From contig JANQLQ010000222.1 in assembly GCA_028280565.1 (NCBI GenBank), forward strand, positions 1 to 40,831: DNA of 40,831 nt, read 5' to 3'. A program made the translations under genes and the position numbers. Below the pieces are notes generated by a model that ran no database searches, was not told the origin of the DNA, and saw only the letters and a program-made list of their open reading frames with translations. Positions 16,779 through 24,041 of this stretch are shown piece by piece. Each line of letters starts with the position of its first letter. Positions within the stretch are counted from its first letter, which is position 1. Origin of the DNA: Fulvivirga sp. (GTDB lineage: Bacteria; Bacteroidota; Bacteroidia; Cytophagales; Cyclobacteriaceae).

Positions 16779-17316
16779 CCTAGACCTCTACCTGCTGGAC
16801 CAGGTGCTAAAAGGCCGGTTCGAAGGGCGCAAAACCCTATTGGACGCTGGATGCGGTGAAGGGAGGAATTTACCCTATTTTATAAACAACAACTTTACCA
16901 TATACGGCTTTGATCTAGACCCTAAGGCCGTTTTGATGGCTATGATGACCTACAAAAGCGTTCCCAAGAAACATTGGTCAGCAGGTGATATTGAAAAACT
17001 GCCTTGGGAGAACCATTTTTTTGATGCGATCATTTGTAGCGCAGTGCTTCATTTTGCCCGTGATGCGGATCATTTTCATGCTATGATGACAGAATTGCTA
17101 AGAGTGCTAAGAAAGGGAGGGCTATTGTTCATCCGGATGGCCACTACCGTAGGCCTGTCGCATAAAGAGCCCCGGGATGGGTTTACTTATCTCCTTACCC
17201 CGGAACAACTTTATAATTTCGACAAGCTCTATGGGCTTAACTACATTGAATTGCCCAAGTCTATCGTGGTGGACGACCAGCGTTCCATGGGGGTATTGGT
17301 AATGGAAAAGAAATGA
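16744..17316 (+). CDS. class I SAM-dependent methyltransferase
   Basis: A 190-residue Rossmann methyltransferase. Motif I is LLDAGCGEGRN (about 32-42), the acidic residue binding the SAM ribose is in YGFDLDPKAV, motif II-like text is WSAGDIEKLPWENHFFDAIICSAVLHF, and a Methyltransf_11-type LRVLRKGGLLFIRMA follows. The substrate is not evident. The N-terminus (NRAIGNLDLYLLDQVLKGRF) starts inside the patatin gene and is kept because it looks like family sequence; the next Met would delete part of the fold. Coupling to a patatin lipase hints at lipid or small-molecule methylation, but this is inference. Confidence 0.85.
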   Translation: MHFKELNRAIGNLDLYLLDQVLKGRFEGRKTLLDAGCGEGRNLPYFINNNFTIYGFDLDPKAVLMAMMTYKSVPKKHWSAGDIEKLPWENHFFDAIICSAVLHFARDADHFHAMMTELLRVLRKGGLLFIRMATTVGLSHKEPRDGFTYLLTPEQLYNFDKLYGLNYIELPKSIVVDDQRSMGVLVMEKK

Positions 17317-17330
17317 TCCTTTGAACATAG

Positions 17331-17372
17331 CCAATAAATTAATACATTACACTGTCAACCAATAAATTAATA
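17331..17372 (+). repeat. 14-bp direct repeat before the RDD gene
   Basis: CCAATAAATTAATA is present at 17331-17344 and again at 17359-17372, a 28-base period, ending 6 bases before the ATG at 17379. It may be a duplicated leader or a pair of binding sites. No TAnnTTTG is present in this gap. Confidence 0.5.
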
Positions 17373-17378
17373 TCAATT

Positions 17379-17894
17379 ATGGAAACAGTTTCTACCACCA
17401 CGGAAACGGCAGAGGTCAAGGAATACGCAGGTTTTTGGCTGCGTTTCGTAGCCTTGATCATTGATGGTATTATCGTGGGTGTTGTCTACGCGTTCGTCGT
17501 TACGCCGATCTTTGCCGTCTTGGGCTTTGGCTTCGCTTCAGCCGCGGAAGGCCTGGAATCAGGCACATTTTCCGATGAAGAGGCGATTGGCATGTTTGGC
17601 ATGCTCACAGGTATAATTATGACGGTGAGCCTTGTCGTACAGGTTCTTTACATCCTGTATTTCTCCATTATGGAATCCAGTAAATACCAGGGTACTGTAG
17701 GCAAGCTAGCGGTGGGAATTAAAGTGACCAATGTTAATGGCGAAAGGGTATCTTTCGGCACGGCTTTGGTCAGGAATCTTGGTAAGATCATCAGTCAAAT
17801 CATCCTTTACATTGGGTTCTTGATGGCGGCATTCACCGAGAAAAAGCAGGGGCTGCATGATATCATTGCCAGTACACTTGTGCTCAAAAAGTAA
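17379..17894 (+). CDS. RDD-family membrane protein
   Basis: A 171-residue integral membrane protein of the RDD family. The first helix carries FWLRFVALIIDGIIVGVVYAF with the defining Arg and Asp. A second hydrophobic block is at about 70-100 (LTGIIMTVSLVVQVLYILYF), and the family's third segment is VGKLAVGIKVTNVNGERVSFGTALVRNLGK followed by a hydrophobic stretch and a C-terminal GLHDIIASTLVL. The function of the family is poorly defined; ion or small-molecule transport has been proposed. It is 62 bases after the methyltransferase gene and has its own strong terminator, so it ends the patatin-methyltransferase-RDD group. Confidence 0.9.
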   Translation: METVSTTTETAEVKEYAGFWLRFVALIIDGIIVGVVYAFVVTPIFAVLGFGFASAAEGLESGTFSDEEAIGMFGMLTGIIMTVSLVVQVLYILYFSIMESSKYQGTVGKLAVGIKVTNVNGERVSFGTALVRNLGKIISQIILYIGFLMAAFTEKKQGLHDIIASTLVLKK

Positions 17895-17917
17895 GGGTTA
17901 AAAGCATCAATTGTTCT

Positions 17918-17953
17918 AACCCCGCTAAGCCTACTGGACCTGGCGGGGTTTTT
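17918..17953 (+). terminator. Rho-independent terminator after the RDD gene
   Basis: AACCCCGC (17918-17925) pairs with GCGGGGTT (17943-17950), followed by a T-run (TTTTT to 17953). It lies 24 bases after the stop codon. Confidence 0.85.
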
Positions 17954-18038
17954 CATTCCTGCCTAAGGCCAAGAAGGTAGATTGAGAGCCGGTAAGCAAT
18001 TGGCAGTGGGTAAGTCTTAACTTTTGCTTACTGCCGGG

Positions 18039-18353
18039 CGTCCTCGAAAATTGGACTTGATAATAAAACGTCTATTCTTTTGCAAAGAAGGATACATTTT
18101 TAAAACGTTTCGGGTAATGTCAACCTCGCAATGAGCAGTTTAATCGGGATTTTGTGGTTCTAAGCCCGGTTTTCATTTTTTTTTGCTCGCCCAAAAGAAA
18201 ACGAAACAAAAGAAAAGGGCGCCAGCAACCAAGCCCATTTTCCCCGCGAAACGCTCTATCCTGCCCCTATAGGCTGCTTCCCCACAGGCCTCAAATGTGC
18301 CGCGCTGTTGCTGGATGTCTGCCCTCCATACGTCACTTGAATTTTTAATGATG
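18039..18353 (+). repeat. ~300-bp dispersed repeat, copy 1
   Basis: It is homologous along its length to 27931-28243 and 40066-40366. Best-conserved blocks are TTGTGGTTCTAAGCCCGGTT (18152-18171), the purine tract between GCCC and GGGC (18188-18221), and CCCACAGGCCTCAAATGTGC (18283-18302). All three copies keep an in-frame 61-65-codon GTG-started reading frame (18154-18348 here; product begins MVLSPVFIFFC and has KRKRNKRKG). No transposase, and arms are not simple inverted repeats. MITE-like element or RNA are both possible. Confidence 0.7.
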
Positions 18354-18364
18354 CTCGTCTTAAA

Positions 18365-18435
18365 GTCAACAGTTGGCACAGGGTAATCGGCAACCCCCTA
18401 GTTTTTGCCTACTGCCCCTTGCCTATTGCCGACTG
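18365..18435. repeat. TGCC heptad array, site 1
   Basis: TGCC recurs at 18406, 18413, 18420 and 18427, exactly every 7 bases. The left half (AACAGTTGGCACAGGGTAAT) is a degenerate reverse complement of the right, so the unit is a palindrome of heptads. Equivalent arrays follow the other two copies of the dispersed repeat. Confidence 0.6.
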
Positions 18436-18515
18436 ATCAAGAGCTTTCTAACGTTGCAAATATAATTTACCATGTACCTTACCGGTCATTTAACATGCGA
18501 CTGGACATTAGCGCT

Positions 18516-18785
18516 CTACAACATTTTCAATTGCCGGTGCATGTAGCAATAGGCCCAGTTTTCGCCGGGTTCTGCGGAGATGGCCACCGGGTGTCCATGA
18601 TCGGCGGCATGTTTGGAGGCATGGCGGTTAGGAGATGAATCGCAGCAAAGCGTAACGCCACAGGCCTGGCAGGTACGCAGGTGCAGCCAGCTACCTCCTA
18701 TCTTTACGCATTCCTCGCATTGATAGCTTTGCGGCTCCTTTTTTTCAAAGCTTTCAAGATGTTCACAATTCTTCTGTTTTAGCAT
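18516..18785 (-). CDS. small UBP-type zinc-finger protein
   Basis: The start is the ATG at 18785 (MLKQKNCEHLE); the upstream ATG at 18833 would overlap the flavoprotein stop. The 89-residue product is almost entirely one ZnF-UBP domain: Cys7-x-His9, Cys23-x2-Cys26, Cys39-x2-Cys42, Cys47/Cys48, then His55, His59, His63 and His65, and the late GENWAYCY that lines the ubiquitin-tail pocket in eukaryotic homologues. Bacteria lack ubiquitin, so its ligand is unknown. It lies 50 bases after the response-regulator/flavoprotein gene and is third in the kinase operon. A redox- or metal-linked adaptor role is inferred from this context. Confidence 0.88.
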   Translation of the reverse strand: MLKQKNCEHLESFEKKEPQSYQCEECVKIGGSWLHLRTCQACGVTLCCDSSPNRHASKHAADHGHPVAISAEPGENWAYCYMHRQLKML

Positions 18786-18835
18786 AGTGTTTCGACGTTG
18801 ATTTCCAGTGATCCGATGAGTTGAACTTAGCAATA

Positions 18836-20497
18836 TTAGTTCTCCGAAATGTATTCATGCACGAACTTTATGGCCATGGCGCCTTCACCTACTGCCGAAG
18901 CGACACGATTCATGGCTCCAGCCCTGACATCACCCGCAGCGAATATACCCGGGCTGCAAGTCTCCAAAAGGAATGGCTCCCGGTCTAGTTTCCATAACGT
19001 TTTAAAGTCACCGTACTTATTCAGCCCGTTCCCGGTTTCTATAAACCCCTTTTCATCTTTTATGATGTTCAGTCTTAACCAATCGGTGTACGGCTTAGCG
19101 CCTATAAATATTAAAAGCGCCCCCGCATCTACGGTCCTCTCCTCGTTGCTTTTGCCATTCTTTAATACTAGCTGCCGTAGTCTTTCGTTTCCTTTAGCTT
19201 CTACAATTTCAGTATGACCTAATACATGAATGTTAGGAGTGTTATCGATCTGGTCAATAAGATACTGCGACATGCTGACGCTGAGGTCCGGTTTCCTGAC
19301 CAAGATATAGACATTGCTGGCAAAATTGGCCAGGTACATGGCGGCCTGGCCGGCGGAGTTTCCTCCTCCTACAATGTATACCTCTTCATTTTTACACGCA
19401 TTTGCCTCGGTATTAGCGGCGCCATAATATACACCGGCACCGGTAAAATCATCCACTCCTTTTGCCTCTAGCTTACGATAATTAACGCCTGTTGTGATCA
19501 CTACACTTTTCGCGTTGATCTCGCTTCCGTCAGAAAGTGTCAAGATCTTGTAGTTATCCTTCAACTTTACATCCACTACTTCTTGTGGCGACAGGAATTC
19601 AATACCAAACCGGGTGGCTTGGGTGATGGCCCGGCGAGATAATTCCGCACCGCTTAACCCTTTAGGGAAACCGAGATAGTTTTCAATCCGGGAGCTCGTG
19701 CCCGCCTGTCCGCCGGGAGCCCTTTTTTCGATCAGCAAGGTATTGAGGCCTTCTGAGCCCCCGTAGACACCGGCGGCCAGCCCCGCCGGGCCAGCGCCGA
19801 CAATGGCTACATCATACATTCTTTGCTGCGCCACGGCAATCATACCCACGTTTTTGGCTACTTCGGGGAGGCCGGGGTTTACCAGTAAATTGCCGTCGTT
19901 GAAGAAGATCGCCGGGAGGTCTTTGGTTTCTATGGTATTGAGACTGACCAATTCCCGGCCCTTTTCATTGGTTTCTACGTCAAGCCATTGATAAGGGATC
20001 AGGTTGCCCGCCAGGAAATCTTTGATAGCATGGGAGCGGGGTGACCATTGATATCCTACGATCTTGATACCGTCGAATTCAGGGCGATACGAGCCCTGCC
20101 ATTCTTCTAACTGGTCATTTAATACCGGGTAAAGTTTTTCCTCGGGGGGGTCCCAGGGTTTCATCAGGTAATAATCCAATTGTACATCGTTGATGGCTTT
20201 GATCGCGGCATCGGTGTCTGAGTAGGCCGTCAGCAGTATCCTTTTTGCGCCGGGAAACGATAATTTGGCCTTTTCGAGAAACTCCACGCCAAGCATCTCG
20301 GGCATGCGCTGGTCACTTAAAAAAAGAGCGACGGACTCTCCTTTGTTTTTTAGATCTATTAGGGATTCCAAGGCCTCGTGGGCGGACTCTGTCGCCATAA
20401 TACGATACTCCTTTTTATAGACGTCCCGTAAATCGCGTACGATTGCCCTCAATACGGAGGAGTCGTCATCAATGACAAATATGATCGGTTTTTTCAT
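18836..20497 (-). CDS. response regulator fused to thioredoxin-reductase-like flavoprotein
   Basis: A 553-residue fusion. Residues 1-125 are a complete receiver: Asp10-12, phospho-acceptor Asp62 in LFLSDQRMPEM, Thr90, Lys113 in LMKPWD. Residues about 143-222 look like a degenerate glutaredoxin/thioredoxin fold (IVGYQWSPRSHAIKDFL) in which the CxxC is SPRS. Residues 228-553 are a thioredoxin-reductase-like flavoprotein: FAD loop GAGPAG (234-239), PGGQAG, NAD(P)H loop GGGNSAG (377-383) and GDVRAGAMNRVASAVGEGA. The redox CATC is replaced by GAAN (359-362), so it cannot relay electrons through the usual disulfide. A phosphorylation-controlled NAD(P)H oxidase or redox sensor is inferred. The cognate kinase is probably the gene at 20596. 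Confidence 0.9.
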   Translation of the reverse strand: MKKPIIFVIDDDSSVLRAIVRDLRDVYKKEYRIMATESAHEALESLIDLKNKGESVALFLSDQRMPEMLGVEFLEKAKLSFPGAKRILLTAYSDTDAAIKAINDVQLDYYLMKPWDPPEEKLYPVLNDQLEEWQGSYRPEFDGIKIVGYQWSPRSHAIKDFLAGNLIPYQWLDVETNEKGRELVSLNTIETKDLPAIFFNDGNLLVNPGLPEVAKNVGMIAVAQQRMYDVAIVGAGPAGLAAGVYGGSEGLNTLLIEKRAPGGQAGTSSRIENYLGFPKGLSGAELSRRAITQATRFGIEFLSPQEVVDVKLKDNYKILTLSDGSEINAKSVVITTGVNYRKLEAKGVDDFTGAGVYYGAANTEANACKNEEVYIVGGGNSAGQAAMYLANFASNVYILVRKPDLSVSMSQYLIDQIDNTPNIHVLGHTEIVEAKGNERLRQLVLKNGKSNEERTVDAGALLIFIGAKPYTDWLRLNIIKDEKGFIETGNGLNKYGDFKTLWKLDREPFLLETCSPGIFAAGDVRAGAMNRVASAVGEGAMAIKFVHEYISEN

Positions 20498-20595
20498 GGT
20501 TGTTTCTTACAAATTTTGCCCATCCGCCCCCTAAGCATTCCTTTTTTTGCTGGTAAGTACATTGTCGAGGTAGGAGATAGGCGCAAAACATCAAC

Positions 20596-21987
20596 TTATT
20601 CAATGGGCAGACAAACGATAAATTCGGTTCTACCCGGTTTAGAATCTATGTCTATGGAGCCGTTATGCTGGTTTATGATCTGCCGAACCACGTCCAATCC
20701 CAATCCAGTTCCCTTCCCAATGGGTTTCGTGGTGAAAAAGGGATCAAAAACTTGGTCAACGATGTCTGCTGGGATCCCCTTACCACTGTCTATGATATGT
20801 GTTTTTACAAATTTCCCGTCCTGCACTGTGTTTATTTCCAACTGCCGCTCATCCGACGACTCCATCGCATCTATAGCATTATCGATCAAGTTGGTCCATA
20901 CTTGGTTCATCTCGCTTACAAATATTGACACCCCTGGCAACTCGGCAAAGTCTAAGTTTACCGCTATGTTACCTTTTTTAATCTTATGCTGTAACATTGT
21001 GAGGGTATTGTTGATCCCTACATGCAGGTCTGCTGACTTTTTTTCAGGGGCCTGGTCCATATGGGTGTAGCTCTTGACGGATAGTACCAAGTCATTGATC
21101 CGTTGTGATGCTTCCTCAATCTCGTTGACCAGTTTTTCTGTGACCAAAACTTGGCTGAGCCAATTGACAATAGGAGCAAGGTCTTCCTGCCTCACCTGTT
21201 TTTTTACCTTTTCAAAATCTTCAATAGAGAAGTTGAAATCAACGAAATTTTCAGCCAGTTCATAGCCATCTTCGAAACCGTTCTCTTCCAACCATTCTGC
21301 AATTTGATCTTCTTTTTCCGACCTCTCCATTAAGGGGTGGTGAACCACACCCTGTGCAGCTTTATCAAAAACCACCTGGTTCACGGTGTCAATAATGTGA
21401 TCGTCCACGCGAATTTTGATGACGCTTTTAAAATGGTCCGGGAGAAAGGCTAAATGTTTTTTTAAAGATTGTGCGCTGCGTACAACAGCGGCCGAAGGGT
21501 TGTTCAGCTCATGGGCAAGGCCGGCAGAAAGCTTACCCAAGGCAGTCATCTTATCGTTTTGTTGCTGAAGCTTGGTGAAGTTTCGAATTCGTGTACTCAT
21601 TTCATGGACAAGTACGGTCGTTAGCTCATCAAATTCATGGATCATGAATTTAAAATGATCCTTATGAAGGGATAAAACTTTGGCAGGCACAAGCGCTTCC
21701 GCGTAGCCCGAGGCCGTCGTGGCGCGTGAATAAGGCAAGTAACCGGTAATACTATTGGCCTCTAGGTTGCTGATCAGTTTGAAATGCCCGTTTTGCTCCA
21801 TTTTTATGGCAAACCGACCCTCCAAAATGATGTTAAGCCGGTCGATAGGATCCCCTTTTTTAAAGAGGTAATCCCCAGGGGCAAAGGTGAGTTCTACGCC
21901 ATGTTCTATCAGCCACTCGAGTTGCTTGGCCGGTACCTCCTTTAGTGATTCTATTTGTTCCAGTGACTCAAGTAAAGTGTTTGCCAT
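20596..21987 (-). CDS. cNMP-binding-domain sensor histidine kinase
   Basis: A 463-residue soluble kinase with no membrane segment. Residues about 10-125 form a cyclic-nucleotide-binding-type beta-barrel (FAPGDYLFKKGDPIDRLNII, a phosphate-cassette-like ITGYLPYSRATT), whose ligand is not certain. The dimerisation motif is LSAGLAHELNNPSAAV with His159. The ATPase domain has NLIDNAIDAM, DSGKGIP, FDPFFTTKPIGKGTGLGL and a final GRTEFIVCLP. It starts the three-gene operon with the receiver-flavoprotein (98-base gap) and UBP zinc finger, and is the obvious phosphodonor for that receiver. The same trio is, from memory, recurrent in other bacteria. Confidence 0.9.
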   Translation of the reverse strand: MANTLLESLEQIESLKEVPAKQLEWLIEHGVELTFAPGDYLFKKGDPIDRLNIILEGRFAIKMEQNGHFKLISNLEANSITGYLPYSRATTASGYAEALVPAKVLSLHKDHFKFMIHEFDELTTVLVHEMSTRIRNFTKLQQQNDKMTALGKLSAGLAHELNNPSAAVVRSAQSLKKHLAFLPDHFKSVIKIRVDDHIIDTVNQVVFDKAAQGVVHHPLMERSEKEDQIAEWLEENGFEDGYELAENFVDFNFSIEDFEKVKKQVRQEDLAPIVNWLSQVLVTEKLVNEIEEASQRINDLVLSVKSYTHMDQAPEKKSADLHVGINNTLTMLQHKIKKGNIAVNLDFAELPGVSIFVSEMNQVWTNLIDNAIDAMESSDERQLEINTVQDGKFVKTHIIDSGKGIPADIVDQVFDPFFTTKPIGKGTGLGLDVVRQIINQHNGSIDIDSKPGRTEFIVCLPIE

Positions 21988-22126
21988 ATGTCAATTTCAA
22001 TACCCTAAAAAAAGGTTGACATAACGGGTTTAGTCATGCTGGCAAAACTAACCCCGCTATGGTTATAAAATTAACAATAAAGCGTAAGCCCTAAAACAAT
22101 AATCCCGGTCTAACCGGAATAATTAT

Positions 22127-22519
22127 TCAATCGTGAAAACTTGACAGTGTATTTGGATTCCGTACCCAGCTTGCTACCCAGGTCAAGACTAAAATAATCG
22201 ACGGCGCAACATAACTTTGTATACCTTCTCCCCCCAATTCTTCCGAAGCCGGGGCGGCTGACATGTGGGCCACAATGGCACCCCCCATATATGCGCTCAG
22301 GAGCAAAGTGCCTAACGATTGTGTTTTCGGGACTAGGAATAATACAGCACAAAGTGCCTCCCCGATGGCGATTAAAGTAGTTTCACCCGCCGTGAAACCA
22401 AAATGAGTCATCATGGGGCCAGCACTACCTGAGAATTTACCAACAGCGCTGAATAGCAGTAAGGCGCCTAAGAGCCCGGATAATACCCAACCGATGATCT
22501 TTCTTGTTTTTTCACTCAT
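22127..22519 (-). CDS. DoxX-family membrane protein
   Basis: A 130-residue protein with four predicted membrane helices (about 8-26, 46-64, 68-86, 104-120). It carries the DoxX pattern: GALLLFSAVGKFSG in helix 1, then IAIGEALCAVLFLVPKT and a glycine-rich GTLLLSAYMGGAIVAHM. The family includes subunits or relatives of quinol-oxidising and sulphur-stress membrane complexes, but most small members are uncharacterised. It is a single gene, 139 bases from the start of the cNMP kinase gene, and could belong to the same redox neighbourhood. Confidence 0.87.
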   Translation of the reverse strand: MSEKTRKIIGWVLSGLLGALLLFSAVGKFSGSAGPMMTHFGFTAGETTLIAIGEALCAVLFLVPKTQSLGTLLLSAYMGGAIVAHMSAAPASEELGGEGIQSYVAPSIILVLTWVASWVRNPNTLSSFHD

Positions 22520-22678
22520 GACTTTTGATGTTTAAGTTTGTGAGAAAATCTAAGATAAAAATAAATGTTTAAACATCGATTGTTTGAAACGATATTTGTT
22601 TTAAGCAGTTATGAATTCGTACCCACCGTCTAAAATAAATCTGTGGGTTTTTCGTACATTAGAATATAACCGAATCCT

Positions 22679-23221
22679 ATGATAAAATATCTTCTCACAC
22701 CGTTGTTTGTTGGCTTATGTATAAACCTTTCGTTAGGGCAGATCATTGGCAAGGCTTTCCCCGCCATGGAAGCAGAAGATGTAGAAGATGCAGCGGTATC
22801 TCTACCGAAAGATACCAAGGGAAAGTATACACTATTAGGATTAGCCTATTCAAAAAAGTCAGAAAGTGATCTTAATACCTGGTTCAATCCTGTCTTTGGC
22901 AAGTTCATACAAAAGAACCAAGGTCTATTCGGGGGTTTTGGGTATGACGTCAACGTTTATTTCATCCCGATGTTTACGGGGGTCAAAGCGGCCGCCACGG
23001 GTACGGCTAAACGTAAGGCCGCAAAAAATATTGATCCCCAATTACTTCCTTATGTTTTATTTTATAAAGGCAAGCTAAAACCGTACAAAGATGCGCTGGC
23101 ATTTGAGCAAAAGGATGTTCCTTATTTCTTTGTACTGGATGATCAAGGGAAAATAGTATATGCTACTTCTGGTGCTTATTCGGAATCCAAAATGGATGAG
23201 ATAGAAGAAGTGCTGGAGTGA
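22679..23221 (+). CDS. secreted thioredoxin-fold protein without CxxC
   Basis: A 180-residue exported protein with a signal peptide (about 1-20, ending SLGQ). The mature part opens IIGKAFPAMEAEDVEDAAVSLP, like the start of redoxins, followed by KYTLLGLAYSKKSESDLNTWF and near the end VPYFFVLDDQGKIVYATSG, the strand pair common to thioredoxin folds with the cis-Pro at VPYFFV. The active-site Cys pair is absent. It may be a degenerate redoxin, possibly related to the ATP10-type family, in which case it would assist assembly rather than catalyse redox; this is a guess. It is a single gene on the plus strand. Confidence 0.7.
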   Translation: MIKYLLTPLFVGLCINLSLGQIIGKAFPAMEAEDVEDAAVSLPKDTKGKYTLLGLAYSKKSESDLNTWFNPVFGKFIQKNQGLFGGFGYDVNVYFIPMFTGVKAAATGTAKRKAAKNIDPQLLPYVLFYKGKLKPYKDALAFEQKDVPYFFVLDDQGKIVYATSGAYSESKMDEIEEVLE

Positions 23222-23755
23222 CACCGTGGGTTTATGTTTTGACTTCCACGGGATGATCGCGTTTTTAAACCTATCTTAGAATAATCTTATCCTGTTTTTT
23301 TACTTTTTTGATAATGCTATAAAAGCTTACATGGGACAGGTATATCCTTAAGCCAGGGGGCATTTTTCCATAAAAATTCGTCACTTGCTATCTAGCGATA
23401 GTACTGCCGGGCAGTTTGGGATTATGCGGTAGTGCAAATTACAAGGTTGTAGGGCAGGCAAAAGGTGACAATTTCCATAGGCATTTTAAGTCATTTTTTG
23501 AAAACCTACCACCCGCTTATAAGCCAGGTCGATAGGCCAAACTACAACAAAGCTCACAAATATTCACATCACTAGTGTATAGTTCTATTACTAGGAGCTG
23601 GGCAGATAACTGCCTGATTTGCAACTAATTATAAATAGAATTATATAAATCACCTTCTATTTTGTTTAAATGACAATAAATCAACTTTAGATTCCAAAAT
23701 TAATGGAAAAATATATAAAAATCCTTAAATAATACAAATTTTTGTTAATTAAAGC
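23222..23755. other. gene-free upstream region of the peptide cassette
   Basis: No gene is supported. A weak CCGTGG/CCACGG hairpin (23224-23251) follows the thioredoxin-fold gene. From about 23620 the sequence becomes very AT-rich up to the peptide gene at 23833. Nothing else was recognised. Confidence 0.45.
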
Positions 23756-23786
23756 TTGTTTTTAGTTTTTCGGTTTGCTAAGTTCG
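23756..23786 (+). promoter_or_regulatory. candidate promoter of the 45-aa peptide gene
   Basis: TTG at 23756-23758 and TAAGTTCG at 23779-23786 (one mismatch to TAnnTTTG) are 20 bases apart, the usual -33/-7 spacing in Bacteroidota. Transcription would begin near 23793, leaving a ~40-base A-rich leader before the ATG at 23833. Confidence 0.35.
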
Positions 23787-23832
23787 TTCCTACATTATTT
23801 GAATAAATTCAATAAAATAAACTACTTAAGCT

Positions 23833-23970
23833 ATGTCTGTTAAACTGAAAGAACAACAATCCTCTACTCAATCTAAGAAAGACCTGGTCGATAACCTTGT
23901 CTCTAAAAACTTAGGAAATCCTATTATCGCTTGTATCGCGTGCATAGGCGAGGGAGATTTCCCGGGTTAA
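23833..23970 (+). CDS. 45-residue candidate peptide precursor
   Basis: A short gene below the usual gene-calling length. The product starts MSVKLKEQQSSTQSKKDLVD, a polar charged leader-like half with a helix-forming DLVDNLVSKNL, and ends with a small-residue tail NPIIACIACIGEGDFPG containing two cysteines (Cys34, Cys37) and four glycines after position 34. There is no signal peptide. The layout (leader plus Cys/Gly-rich core, strong hairpin immediately after the stop, then a longer gene on the same strand) is typical of RiPP or peptide-signal precursors. No known leader motif such as GG was recognised. Expression is supported only by the architecture and a plausible promoter. It could instead be a small metal-binding protein (CxxC). 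Confidence 0.6.
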   Translation: MSVKLKEQQSSTQSKKDLVDNLVSKNLGNPIIACIACIGEGDFPG

Positions 23971-23981
23971 TATCGGTATTT

Positions 23982-24018
23982 GGCAGAGCACATAGCTCTG
24001 CCACTTCACTTTTTATTT
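23982..24018 (+). terminator. hairpin between peptide gene and downstream gene
   Basis: GGCAGAGC (23982-23989), loop ACATA, GCTCTGCC (23995-24002): a perfect 8-bp GC-rich stem, followed by the T-rich ACTTTTTATTT. It starts 12 bases after the peptide stop and 40 bases before the next ATG. It is probably a partial terminator or 3'-stabilising stem giving more peptide mRNA than downstream mRNA. Confidence 0.7.
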
Positions 24019-24041
24019 CTACTTCAAAATCTTGATTATTT

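Larger units (their letters stand above)
17895..18515. other. intergenic region with dispersed repeat copy 1
   Basis: It contains the RDD terminator, an inverted GGCAGTgggTAAG/CTTACTGCC pair (18002-18035), dispersed repeat copy 1 (18039-18353) and a TGCC heptad array (18365-18435). No independent gene is supported. Confidence 0.6.

Noticed and set aside
18836-20497. Calling the fusion a functional thioredoxin reductase
   Set aside because: The required redox Cys pair is absent (GAAN at 359-362), so only a TrxR-like flavoprotein is claimed.
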